Positions 1 through 7,010 of a stretch of 64,000 nt of DNA are shown one piece after another. Position 1 is the stretch's first letter; every line of letters begins with the position of its first letter. Under the pieces are notes generated by a model. That model ran no database searches. It saw only the letters and a program-made list of their open reading frames with translations, and had not been told where the DNA came from. The translations under genes and the position numbers were made by a program. Source of the stretch: JAADHG01 sp964418645 (GTDB lineage Bacteria; Bacteroidota; Bacteroidia; Flavobacteriales; Flavobacteriaceae); NCBI GenBank assembly GCA_964418645.1, contig CAYQME010000003.1, positions 1 through 64,000 on the forward strand, read 5' to 3'.

Positions 1-1945
1 CTTTTCTTGATGGCGATTTTTTATTTTCTAATAATTTATCTGTGGCATCATCTAAGGTTTCTCCAAGTATTTTTGCTTTGGAGTTATTATTAGTCTCACC
101 AAAATGATCTAGAGACACTGCTAAAGCCAAAAACTCGCCTAGTGAATCCCAACGCAAATGATTTTCTTTAATAAATTGTTGTACATGTTTTGGTGCAGAA
201 CCGCCAGCACCTGTTTCAAATAATCCGCCACCATTCATTAGTGGAACTATGGATAGCATTTTTGCACTTGTACCTAACTCTAAAATAGGAAATAAATCAG
301 TGAGAAAATCTCTTAAAACGTTTCCTGTTATAGAAATTGTGTCTTTACCATTTCTTACTCTTTCTAGAGTGAATTTAGTAGCTTCATTTGGGGATAAAAT
401 TCTAATATCTAAATCGCTAGTTTCAAAATTTGCTAAATAAGTATTCACTTTTTTGATTAATTCGGCATCATGAGCTCTGTTTTTATCTAACCAAAATACA
501 GCAGGCGTATTAGAAACCCTTGCCCTAGTTACAGCCAATTTTACCCAATCTTGGATAGGTGCATCTTTTGCTTGACACATTCTCCAAATGTCGCCTGTTT
601 CTACATTATGCTCAATTAGAACATTGCCCAACTCATCAACGACTTGTACTTTTCCTTCAGACGAAATTTCAAATGTTTTATCGTGCGAACCATATTCTTC
701 AGCTTTTTGAGCCATTAACCCAACATTAGGAACTGTTCCCATTGTTGTAGGATCAAAAGCTCCATGTTCTTTACAGAAATTAAATGTAGCTTCATAAATA
801 CCTGCATAACTACTATCTGGAATAACCGCTTTGGTGTCTTGTAGGTTTCCTTTTTTATTCCACATTTTACCTGAGGTTCTAATCATTGCAGGCATAGATG
901 CATCAATAATAACATCGCTTGGTACGTGCAAATTGGTAATTCCTTTGTCCGAATTTACCATGGCAATATCTGGCTGATTGTTGTAGCATTCTTCAATTGC
1001 ACGCTCAATTTCAAGACGTTTAGAATCAGGTAATTCTTGAATTTTATCTAATAAATTTCTAAAACCATTATTTACATTAACACCTAAATCGTCTAAAATA
1101 TCTGAATACTTTTCAAACACATCAGCAAAAAACACCTTTACTGCATGACCAAAAATAATTGGATCAGAAACCTTCATCATAGTAGCTTTCATGTGTAATG
1201 AAAACAAAATATTTTTTTCTTTAGCGTCAGCTATTTGTTCTCTTAAAAATTTTAAAAGCGCATTCTTACTAAGTACAGTAGCGTCAATTATTTCTTCTTT
1301 AAGTAAATCTAAATTATCCTTTAAAACTGTCGAGTTTCCGTTTGCATCAATATGTTCTATCTTAATAGTTGTTGCATTATGAAGCGTTATCGATTTTTCA
1401 TTATAGGCAAAATCTCCATAAGACATTGTTGCTACTTCAGATTTGGAGTTAGGACTCCATTCTCCCATTGCATGAGGATTTTTTTTAGCAAAATTCTTTA
1501 CAGCTTTTGGAGCACGTCTATCAGAGTTACCTTCTCTTAAAACAGGATTTACAGCACTTCCTTTAATTTTATCATAGCGAGATTTAATAGACTTTTTATT
1601 GTCATCCTCTGGTTCATCAGGATAGTCAGGTAAACCATAACCATGCGATTGTAATTCTTCAATTGCTGCTTTTAATTGTGGTGTAGAAGCACTTATATTA
1701 GGAAGTTTAATTATGTTTGCATCTTGGTTTTTTACGAGTTCTCCCAATTCAGTCAAGGCATCATTTACTTTTTGATTATCGTTTATAAAATCTGGAAACC
1801 TTGCTAATATTCTTTCAGCAAGCGAAATATTTTTAGTCTCAATATGAATACCAGAAGATTTTGTAAAAGCTTTTACAATGGGCAAAAAAGAACGTGTTGC
1901 TAAAGCTGGTGCTTCATCAGTTATAGTGTAAATAATTTTTGGCAT
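1..1945 (-). CDS. icd: NADP-dependent isocitrate dehydrogenase, monomeric type (3' end outside window)
   Basis: Oxidatively decarboxylates isocitrate to 2-oxoglutarate with NADP in the TCA cycle, in the cytoplasm. Translating the minus strand from the ATG at 1945 gives an unbroken frame of 648 codons that begins MPKIIYTITDEAPALATRSF and runs off the window edge at base 1. Family-typical stretches are seen, such as IKLPNISASTPQLKAAIEEL, NPVLREGNSDRRAP and GGGLFETGAGGSAPKH, which match the monomeric (about 740 residue) IDH rather than the dimeric type. About 90 C-terminal residues are therefore missing only because of the window boundary. It stands alone; the next 870 bases upstream hold only a decayed remnant. 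No clear promoter box was found upstream. Confidence 0.95.
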   Translation of the reverse strand, partial: MPKIIYTITDEAPALATRSFLPIVKAFTKSSGIHIETKNISLAERILARFPDFINDNQKVNDALTELGELVKNQDANIIKLPNISASTPQLKAAIEELQSHGYGLPDYPDEPEDDNKKSIKSRYDKIKGSAVNPVLREGNSDRRAPKAVKNFAKKNPHAMGEWSPNSKSEVATMSYGDFAYNEKSITLHNATTIKIEHIDANGNSTVLKDNLDLLKEEIIDATVLSKNALLKFLREQIADAKEKNILFSLHMKATMMKVSDPIIFGHAVKVFFADVFEKYSDILDDLGVNVNNGFRNLLDKIQELPDSKRLEIERAIEECYNNQPDIAMVNSDKGITNLHVPSDVIIDASMPAMIRTSGKMWNKKGNLQDTKAVIPDSSYAGIYEATFNFCKEHGAFDPTTMGTVPNVGLMAQKAEEYGSHDKTFEISSEGKVQVVDELGNVLIEHNVETGDIWRMCQAKDAPIQDWVKLAVTRARVSNTPAVFWLDKNRAHDAELIKKVNTYLANFETSDLDIRILSPNEATKFTLERVRNGKDTISITGNVLRDFLTDLFPILELGTSAKMLSIVPLMNGGGLFETGAGGSAPKHVQQFIKENHLRWDSLGEFLALAVSLDHFGETNNNSKAKILGETLDDATDKLLENKKSPSRK

Positions 1946-2146
1946 TGATGTGATAATTTAGTTTTTTGGAGTTTGAAATATAATGGCAAAAAAGCATATT
2001 ATTTTCGTGTTGCGAATATACAAAATTTGCTTGTGGAATGTATTTTATTCAGTCATGAAGTAAAATCTGGATATGAGATTTAATAATTCAGCAAAAAAGG
2101 AGAGGTTTATTATTAAATTCGTAAAATTAAATAGGCAAAATCATAA

Positions 2147-2195
2147 AATAACAAAAGCCATATCACTGTAGACTAGCTACTCTGACATGGCTTTC
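2147..2195 (-). terminator. Hairpin with T-rich tail, probable terminator (minus strand)
   Basis: Read on the minus strand, AGCCATgTCA and TGAtATGGCT form the arms of a long hairpin with an inner GTAG/CTAC pairing, followed by TTTTGTTATTTT. It lies at the end of the decayed coding remnant (2177-2545), so it is probably the surviving terminator of that former gene. There is no intact gene immediately upstream for it to serve. Confidence 0.5.
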
Positions 2196-2545
2196 TTTGA
2201 AATAGTCACACGTGATCTATTTAACATTGCTGTTAACTTCAGAAAAACGAAATTTTCATCCCTTTTTTTCCTTTTCAATTCAAGTTTCACTATCCCAATT
2301 GAAACATTTCTTCACGTAACTTTCAAAATGTATTGACCTGTTACAAAATGTTCCATGTTAATTGCTTTTCTTGATCCTTTATCACTTGTACATCATTTGC
2401 ATGAGTTACAACTTCTAAAGCATTGCTTCCTTTTTTTAGAGTTCACTTTCACTTCCTCTATTTTGGAAACTTTCAATTTTACTAGTTGCTGGCTGCCTAA
2501 ACATCCAACACTTTTTAAAATCTCATGATTTCTCGACTTACTCAT
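2177..2545 (-). pseudogene. Decayed coding remnant, possibly the tail of a T9SS-sorted secreted protein
   Basis: From an ATG at 2545 the minus strand reads MSKSRNHEILKSVGCLGSQQ and then stays open for 123 codons to a TAG at 2177. It is interrupted only by two in-frame TGA codons, the first at 2393-2395. That is far fewer stops than AT-rich non-coding DNA should give. The middle part contains INMEHFVTGQYILKVT, which closely resembles the end of T9SS type A sorting domains (pattern: hydrophobic, G, Y, I/V, K-V-T). A run of seven A near 2430 is a plausible frameshift site, because the alternative frame after it also reads like sorting-domain sequence. I infer a dead gene reduced to its C-terminal part. 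A structured RNA is the main alternative. The surrounding 1946-2765 shows nothing else recognisable. Confidence 0.4.
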
Positions 2546-2765
2546 GCATACACATGGTGTCTTAAAATCTCAAAAAACAATTATATAAAGAACGTTACTT
2601 TATTAGAATTAAAGCTGGTTACCTAAGCAACCTAAAATCAATTTTCATGATTTTTTTTCTTTAACTCTTATGCTAAAGTAATACAAGAATTGAAAAATGC
2701 AAAATTTTTAATCCATTAGATATTAACCACTTATAAACCGAGTTTGTTAACAATTGTTCATAATG

Positions 2766-2795
2766 AAAAAGCCTTGGGAATTTCCCGAGGCTTTT
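2766..2795 (-). terminator. Rho-independent terminator of rplS
   Basis: Near-perfect stem (AAGCCTCGGGAA / TTCCCAAGGCTT on the minus strand) followed by TTTTTC, 26 bases past the rplS stop. The plus strand has a shorter T run, so it may work weakly in both directions. Confidence 0.85.
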
Positions 2796-2820
2796 ATAAT
2801 GTTTTAAAAGTAAAAAAAGA

Positions 2821-3171
2821 CTAGTGTCTTCTTTCTTTAATTCTTGCTTTTTTACCAGTAAGACCTCTAAAGTAAAAGATACGTGCTCTACGAACTTTAC
2901 CTCTTTTATTAATCTCAATTTTTTGTAATGCTGGTAAATTTACAGGAAATATACGCTCTACTCCAATTGATCCTGACATTTTTCTGATGGTAAACGTTTC
3001 AGAACTTCCAGTTCCTCTGCGTTGTAAAACTACACCTCTAAAATGCTGAGTACGTGTTTTGTTACCTTCTTTAATTTCGTAATACACAGTAATAGTGTCA
3101 CCAGCTCCAAACTCTGGAAAGTCTTTTCTTGATACAAATTCGTCTTGTACAAATTTTACTAAAGATTCCAT
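2821..3171 (-). CDS. rplS: 50S ribosomal protein L19
   Basis: Structural protein of the large ribosomal subunit at the 30S-50S interface. The 116 residues match the usual L19 length. The conserved blocks FGAGDTITVYYEIKEG, FRGVVLQRRGTGSSETFTIR, GVERIFPVNLPALQKIE and RGKVRRARIFYFRGLTGKKA are all present. It is encoded just downstream of trmD on the same strand, a widespread pairing, but 278 bases containing a palindromic repeat separate the two here. It has its own promoter-like site about 70 bases upstream and a strong terminator. Start ATG at 3171 fits homologues that begin MESLVKFVQ. Confidence 0.98.
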   Translation of the reverse strand: MESLVKFVQDEFVSRKDFPEFGAGDTITVYYEIKEGNKTRTQHFRGVVLQRRGTGSSETFTIRKMSGSIGVERIFPVNLPALQKIEINKRGKVRRARIFYFRGLTGKKARIKERRH

Positions 3172-3216
3172 TTTAATCTTTTTAATAGTTGTCTCGAAAT
3201 AACATTTACGATTTTC

Positions 3217-3240
3217 GCCAGAGGTTAACCCGAAATTGGC
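3217..3240 (-). promoter_or_regulatory. Hairpin at the predicted 5' end of the rplS mRNA (possible L19 leader)
   Basis: GCCA and TGGC pair around an inner GGTTAACC, forming a hairpin that would start almost exactly at the predicted transcript 5' end. The untranslated leader then runs about 65-70 bases to the ATG, which is long for this genome. Ribosomal-protein leaders have been proposed for L19 in flavobacteria (from memory), so autoregulation by L19 is plausible. I cannot verify the consensus structure here. Confidence 0.4.
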
Positions 3241-3242
3241 TG

Positions 3243-3272
3243 CAAAGATAATTAATAATTAATAATGCACAA
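3243..3272 (-). promoter_or_regulatory. Bacteroidota-type promoter of rplS
   Basis: Minus strand reads TTG (3272-3270), 19 bases, then TATCTTTG (3250-3243), matching the TTTG/TAnnTTTG consensus of the Bacteroidota primary sigma factor except for one base at -33. Confidence 0.6.
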
Positions 3273-3294
3273 TTAATAGTTGTGTTTTTTATGG

Positions 3295-3412
3295 TGTTCC
3301 TTTTTGCATTGCAAAAAGTCAGGCTATACACTATATCTTTTTAATTTGTCACATGTTTACTGCGTTCAATGTGATAAATTAAAAAGGATGCTGTTTCTAT
3401 CCTTAACACAGA
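3295..3412. repeat. Interspersed palindromic element between trmD and rplS
   Basis: Contains CTTTTTGCattGCAAAAAG (3300-3318), then GTCAGGCTATACACTATATC, then a long imperfect hairpin whose arms lie at 3335-3354 and 3369-3389 (TTTTTAATTTGTCACAT against ATGTGATAAATTAAAAA). It ends with GGATGCTGTTTCTATCC. The motif set AAAAAGTCAGGCTATAC ... GGATGC.GTTTCTATCC is one I recall as a dispersed intergenic repeat in flavobacterial genomes; that recollection is unverified. No coding potential is seen. Confidence 0.5.
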
Positions 3413-3449
3413 GTAAAAAATGTAAAGTATACAATTAAACTTTTAGAAA

Positions 3450-4127
3450 TTAATTTTCAAACAAATCAGGTCGTCTGTCTTTAGTGCGTTTGTAGGCTTG
3501 TTCTTCTCGCCATTTGTCAATTTCAGGAAAATTACCACTAAACAATAATTCAGGAACTTTCCAGCCTTTATAATCTCTTGGTCTTGTATATATTGGTGGT
3601 GCTAATAATCCATCTTGAAAAGAATCGGTTAAAGCAGATGTTTCATTACCTAATACTCCTGGAATTAACCTAATTACAGCATCACAAAGTACAGCAGCTC
3701 CCAGTTCGCCTCCAGACAATACATAATCACCTATGGAAATTTCTCGGGTAATAAAATGGTCGCGAACACGTTGATCTACACCTTTATAATGGCCACATAG
3801 AATAATAATATTTTCTTTTAATGAGATTTGATTGGCAATACTTTGATTTAGTGTTTCGCCATCAGGCGTCATATAAATAATATCGTCATAATTACGGTCT
3901 GCTTTTAATGTTGAAATACATTTATCAATAGGTTCAATCATCATCACCATTCCTGCGCCACCACCAAATTGAGTATCATCAATTGTTTTGTAATTATCAA
4001 TTGTGTAGTCTCTAAGATTATGAAAGTGTACTTCTACCAAATTAGCAGCAATAGCTCTTTTTAGTATGGAGGCTTCGAACGGGCTTTTTAATAATTCAGG
4101 TAAAACCGTAATGATATCTATTCTCAT
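3450..4127 (-). CDS. trmD: tRNA (guanine(37)-N1)-methyltransferase
   Basis: Methylates G37 next to the anticodon of tRNAs reading CNN codons, using SAM, which prevents +1 frameshifts. The protein begins MRIDIITVLPELLKSPFEAS and shows the SPOUT-family trefoil-knot motifs: DDTQFGGGAGMVMM, ILCGHYKGVDQRV, SIGDYVLSGGELGAAVLCDA and RPDLFEN at the end. At 225 residues it is full length. The frame is open 24 codons further upstream to 4199, but that stretch has no family similarity and overlaps a pseudogene, so the ATG at 4127 was chosen. Gene order trmD-rplS is the common one. Confidence 0.97.
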   Translation of the reverse strand: MRIDIITVLPELLKSPFEASILKRAIAANLVEVHFHNLRDYTIDNYKTIDDTQFGGGAGMVMMIEPIDKCISTLKADRNYDDIIYMTPDGETLNQSIANQISLKENIIILCGHYKGVDQRVRDHFITREISIGDYVLSGGELGAAVLCDAVIRLIPGVLGNETSALTDSFQDGLLAPPIYTRPRDYKGWKVPELLFSGNFPEIDKWREEQAYKRTKDRRPDLFEN

Positions 4128-4188
4128 AAATGCAAAGATGCGAAAAATAGTGTTCAGTCTTAAGTCGCAGTTAGCAGTTTTTAAATTC

Positions 4189-4624
4189 TTAGATTGCATT
4201 AGTCCAAAAAAAGTGAAGGTCAGTATCTTTTTTAAAGCCTAAACGTTCATACAAATGTTGAGCATATCGTAAGCGTTTTGTATGGTTAACCCTTTGTAAT
4301 TGTTTTTAGGATACAAATCTTTAGCAGTTTGTATTAAAATATGCCCAACACCTTTATTTCTGTAATTTGTATCCACAAATAAATCGTTTAACAAATACAT
4401 TGGTTGCATAGTGACCGAAGAATATAATGGATACAATTGTGTAAAACCTACAGTCTTATCTTTTCTGTAAACAATAAATAGAATAGATTCTATATTTGTA
4501 ATACGTTCTTTAAAAAGGTCTTTGCTTCTTTAAGATTTGAACCTTGTTTATAAAACATGCGATAGCCATCAAAAAGTGGCACTAAATCGTCAAGATGTTT
4601 TATTTGTGCTTGGGCTATAAGTAT
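4189..4624 (-). pseudogene. GNAT-family N-acetyltransferase, broken by two frameshifts
   Basis: Three overlapping frame segments together rebuild a normal acetyltransferase of about 145 residues. Segment 1 (from 4624) reads IAQAQIKHLDDLVPLFDGYR and runs into a TAG near 4500. Segment 2 (to 4239) carries RNKGVGHILIQTAKD, the acetyl-CoA binding R-x-x-G-x-G motif. Segment 3 (to 4189) reads AQHLYERLGFKKDTDLHFFW, the usual C-terminal GNAT strand and helix. The joins lie near 4508 and near 4270. No ATG heads segment 1; an ATA stands there. Three independent lesions make this a dead gene rather than one sequencing error. The remnant sits just upstream of trmD on the same strand. Confidence 0.85.
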
Positions 4625-4635
4625 GGGCTTAAATA

Positions 4636-4666
4636 AAAAAATCTGTAAACGAAATTACAGATTTTT
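4636..4666 (-). terminator. Rho-independent terminator
   Basis: Arms AAAAATCTGTAA and TTACAGATTTTT with a short loop, followed on the minus strand by a T run. It lies 26 bases past the stop of the coiled-coil membrane protein gene at 4692-5306. Confidence 0.85.
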
Positions 4667-4691
4667 AATTGAAAATTATGAATTATTAATA

Positions 4692-5306
4692 TTATCCTTT
4701 TTGTTTGTTAAGTTCGTCCTGCAATTGGCGTCTTACTTTTTGTTCACGTTCAAGAGCGGTACGTCTATGTTCTTCAAATTCTTCTTCAACTTCAGATAGT
4801 GCATTTTTTGCAGCTTTTGTTATAACGTTGCTGTTTTTAAATTTATAGATGAATATTAATAATAATGCTAGTAACCCAATGATAACTAGCCACATTAATA
4901 AATTATAATTGGTTTTACTCATTTGCACACCAAGTAAAGACATACTGTCTTTTTCGGTATTTGTGGCATCTAGTGTATCTTGTGTTTTGGTAAGATTATT
5001 TTTTAGATCATTAATTTCTTTTTGTTGTGTACTAACTACCTTATTAGTATTATCTAATTTGTTTTTAAGTGTATTTATAGAATCTCTAGTGTGCGCTTGC
5101 AACGAAAGGAGCATACTACGCTTTACATTTTCATACATTTGCCCATTTGTACCTCTAAAATTGTACGACTTTTTAAGAACATATTCAAATTGGTCGTCAA
5201 TAGAGCCTTGATTTATGGATTGTTTTTTTTGTGTTTCTTGAGCGAATATTGAAGATGAACCAAAAATTAAAAGTAACGTTAATATTGATAATTTAAGTAA
5301 TTTCAT
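4692..5306 (-). CDS. Exported or membrane protein with coiled coil, function unknown
   Basis: I do not recognise a named family. The 204 residues begin with a clear signal peptide (MKLLKLSILTLLLIFGSS, cleavage probable after IFAQ). A polar region around 25-65 follows, then a heptad-rich coiled coil at about 70-125 (NTLKNKLDNTNKVVSTQQKE). A transmembrane helix at about 137-157 (LLMWLVIIGLLALLLIFIYK) leads to a charged cytoplasmic tail rich in Glu, Arg and Lys. The topology suggests a periplasmic coiled coil anchored by one helix. It is a single gene with its own terminator. Similar proteins sit near trmD or gap in related genomes, as far as I recall, but give no functional clue. Confidence 0.8.
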   Translation of the reverse strand: MKLLKLSILTLLLIFGSSSIFAQETQKKQSINQGSIDDQFEYVLKKSYNFRGTNGQMYENVKRSMLLSLQAHTRDSINTLKNKLDNTNKVVSTQQKEINDLKNNLTKTQDTLDATNTEKDSMSLLGVQMSKTNYNLLMWLVIIGLLALLLIFIYKFKNSNVITKAAKNALSEVEEEFEEHRRTALEREQKVRRQLQDELNKQKG

Positions 5307-5353
5307 ATTACGATAGAATTGTTGTATTATTTGTAAAGATAATTATTAAATAT

Positions 5354-5380
5354 TTAAGCCTCATAATTTATGAGGCTTAA
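5354..5380 (-). terminator. Palindromic terminator after gap
   Basis: Perfect palindrome TTAAGCCTCAT...ATGAGGCTTAA, 40 bases past the gap stop. The flanks are AT-rich on both sides but have no long T run, so efficiency is uncertain. Confidence 0.6.
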
Positions 5381-5420
5381 ATATATACGATAAAAATAAT
5401 TCTTTAGATGTTTTAATCTA

Positions 5421-6869
5421 CTAATAATATGTATAGCGTCTTACTTTTGCAATATACTTGGCGAGTCTTATAACTTGATGACTATATCCATACTCATTAT
5501 CGTACCAAATATATAGGATGATATTTTTTCCATCTGGACGAACAATTGTGGCTTTACTATCATAAATTGCAGGTGCCGAACTGCCAACGATATCGCTAGA
5601 TACAAGCTCGTCACTTATTTCATATTTTATTTGTTCTACTAAATCGCCTTCTAATGCATACTTTTTAATAACAGAGTTTACACCATCAATAGAAGTAGCA
5701 TTTTCAATGTCTAAACTTAAAATTGCTAACGAACCATTCGGGACAGGAACCCTTATGGCATTAGAAGTTAGTTTTCCTTCCAAAGAAGGCAATGCTTTAC
5801 TTACTGCTTTTCCAGCACCAGTTTTGGTAATTACCATATTTAATGCTGCAGCTCTTCCACGACGGTATTTTTTGTGCATATTATCAACCAAGTTCTGATC
5901 GTTTGTATAGGCATGTATGGTTTCGAGGTGACCACTTTTTACACCAAAAGAATCTTCGATAACTTTTAAAATAGGAGTGATAGCATTTGTAGTACAAGAG
6001 GCAGCTGAGAAAATATCAATTTTATCTGGATTATTTTCAAACTGATTTACACCATGTACTATATTTGGGACACCTATTCCTGGTGCTGTTAATAAAACTT
6101 TGTCTATTCCTTTTGCACCCATATGACGACCTAATCCTTTTTCATCTCTAAAAGCTCCTGTATTGTCAATAACTAAGGCGTTGTTAATTCCGTATGTTGT
6201 ATAATCAATATCTTCTGGAGCATTTGCAGAAATAATATTTACAGTAGTACCGTTAATTATTAGGGCATTATTTTTAGTATCTGCAATTACAGTACCTAAA
6301 AAATCGCCATGGACAGAATCGTTACGTAATAATGAAGCTCTCTTTTTTAGTACAGTTTCATTAATTGTACCACGTGTTACAATGGCTCTTAAGCGTAACT
6401 GACTTCCTTTACCAGTTTTTGTCATCAATTCACGAGCAACTAGGCGTCCAATTCTTCCAAAGCCATATAATACAACATCTTTTGGCTTTATAGATTCGTT
6501 TTTACTTGCGTCTTTAAGTTTGTCGGCAACAAAGGCAATGGCATTGCTATACTTATCGTCTTCAATATGATATTCGTAAGTTAGTTTACCAATATCTAAT
6601 TTTGCTGGTGGAATATCTAAAGTTTTAATGGCTTGAGCAATTTCTACTGAATCGAAAATAGAAATTGGTTTTTGAACAAATTCTCCAGCATATTCATGAA
6701 GATTTAAAATTTCGCTAACACTTCTATCTATCAATTGGTTTCTAAAAATTACCAATTCTATAGATTTATCATACCAAAGATCGGTTACAATTTTAATAAA
6801 TTCAACAGTCGCCCTTCTACGATCTGCTTGAAATGCTAATTCTTTCTCGTAAGTTTCGTTAAACCCCAT
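5421..6869 (-). CDS. Glyceraldehyde-3-phosphate dehydrogenase, long form with N-terminal extension
   Basis: Interconverts glyceraldehyde-3-phosphate and 1,3-bisphosphoglycerate with NAD(P) in glycolysis/gluconeogenesis. At 482 residues it is about 145 longer than classical GAPDH (about 335). The Rossmann motif VVLYGFGRIGRLVARELM starts near residue 131 and the catalytic Cys lies near 292 in SAASCTTNAITP, followed by HAYTNDQ. The extra N-terminal region (1-130) is largely helical and of unknown role; this long form is common in Bacteroidota. ATG at 6869 (MGFNETYEKELAFQADRRRA) was preferred over the open frame extending to 6923, which lacks similarity and contains the likely promoter box. I infer a gluconeogenic or NADP-linked isoform, but no direct evidence is visible. 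Confidence 0.93.
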   Translation of the reverse strand: MGFNETYEKELAFQADRRRATVEFIKIVTDLWYDKSIELVIFRNQLIDRSVSEILNLHEYAGEFVQKPISIFDSVEIAQAIKTLDIPPAKLDIGKLTYEYHIEDDKYSNAIAFVADKLKDASKNESIKPKDVVLYGFGRIGRLVARELMTKTGKGSQLRLRAIVTRGTINETVLKKRASLLRNDSVHGDFLGTVIADTKNNALIINGTTVNIISANAPEDIDYTTYGINNALVIDNTGAFRDEKGLGRHMGAKGIDKVLLTAPGIGVPNIVHGVNQFENNPDKIDIFSAASCTTNAITPILKVIEDSFGVKSGHLETIHAYTNDQNLVDNMHKKYRRGRAAALNMVITKTGAGKAVSKALPSLEGKLTSNAIRVPVPNGSLAILSLDIENATSIDGVNSVIKKYALEGDLVEQIKYEISDELVSSDIVGSSAPAIYDSKATIVRPDGKNIILYIWYDNEYGYSHQVIRLAKYIAKVRRYTYY

Positions 6870-6904
6870 TGTGTTGTAGTTTAGTTTGTGGTTTGAATTT
6901 TCCG

Positions 6905-6912
6905 CAAAAGTA
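6905..6912 (-). promoter_or_regulatory. -7 box (TACTTTTG) upstream of gap
   Basis: TACTTTTG on the minus strand fits TAnnTTTG and lies 36 bases before the chosen ATG. No good TTTG occurs 17-23 bases upstream, so support is partial. Confidence 0.35.
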
Positions 6913-6949
6913 ATATATTTCAAACGTTTTCGTAGCTAAATTTTATAAA

Positions 6950-6989
6950 AAAACAAAACCCTCAAATCTAATTTTTTAGACGAGGGTTT
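6950..6989 (-). terminator. Rho-independent terminator of the HtrA/DegP gene
   Basis: Arms AAACCCTC and GAGGGTTT, followed on the minus strand by TTGTTTTTTT, 22 bases past the protease stop codon. Confidence 0.85.
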
Positions 6990-7010
6990 AGTAATGAAAA
7001 TAATTTATAA

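Noticed and set aside
2383..2400. TGA next to Cys residues as a selenocysteine codon
   Set aside because: No SECIS-like hairpin, no known selenoprotein similarity, and a second unrelated TGA downstream; decay is simpler.
2147..2560. tmRNA, RNase P RNA or 6S RNA in the large gap upstream of icd
   Set aside because: No tRNA-like CCA end, no conserved P4-type or tmRNA core sequences; the long open frame with protein-like sequence explains the region better.
2673..2918. 81-codon minus-strand frame overlapping the end of rplS
   Set aside because: It overlaps rplS in another frame and crosses its terminator; no family similarity.
4128..4199. Upstream extension of trmD
   Set aside because: Adds 24 residues without similarity and overlaps the acetyltransferase remnant; ATG at 4127 gives the normal N-terminus.
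4909..5211. Plus-strand 100-codon frame opposite the coiled-coil membrane protein
   Set aside because: Antisense shadow of the coiled-coil coding region; no start context or similarity.
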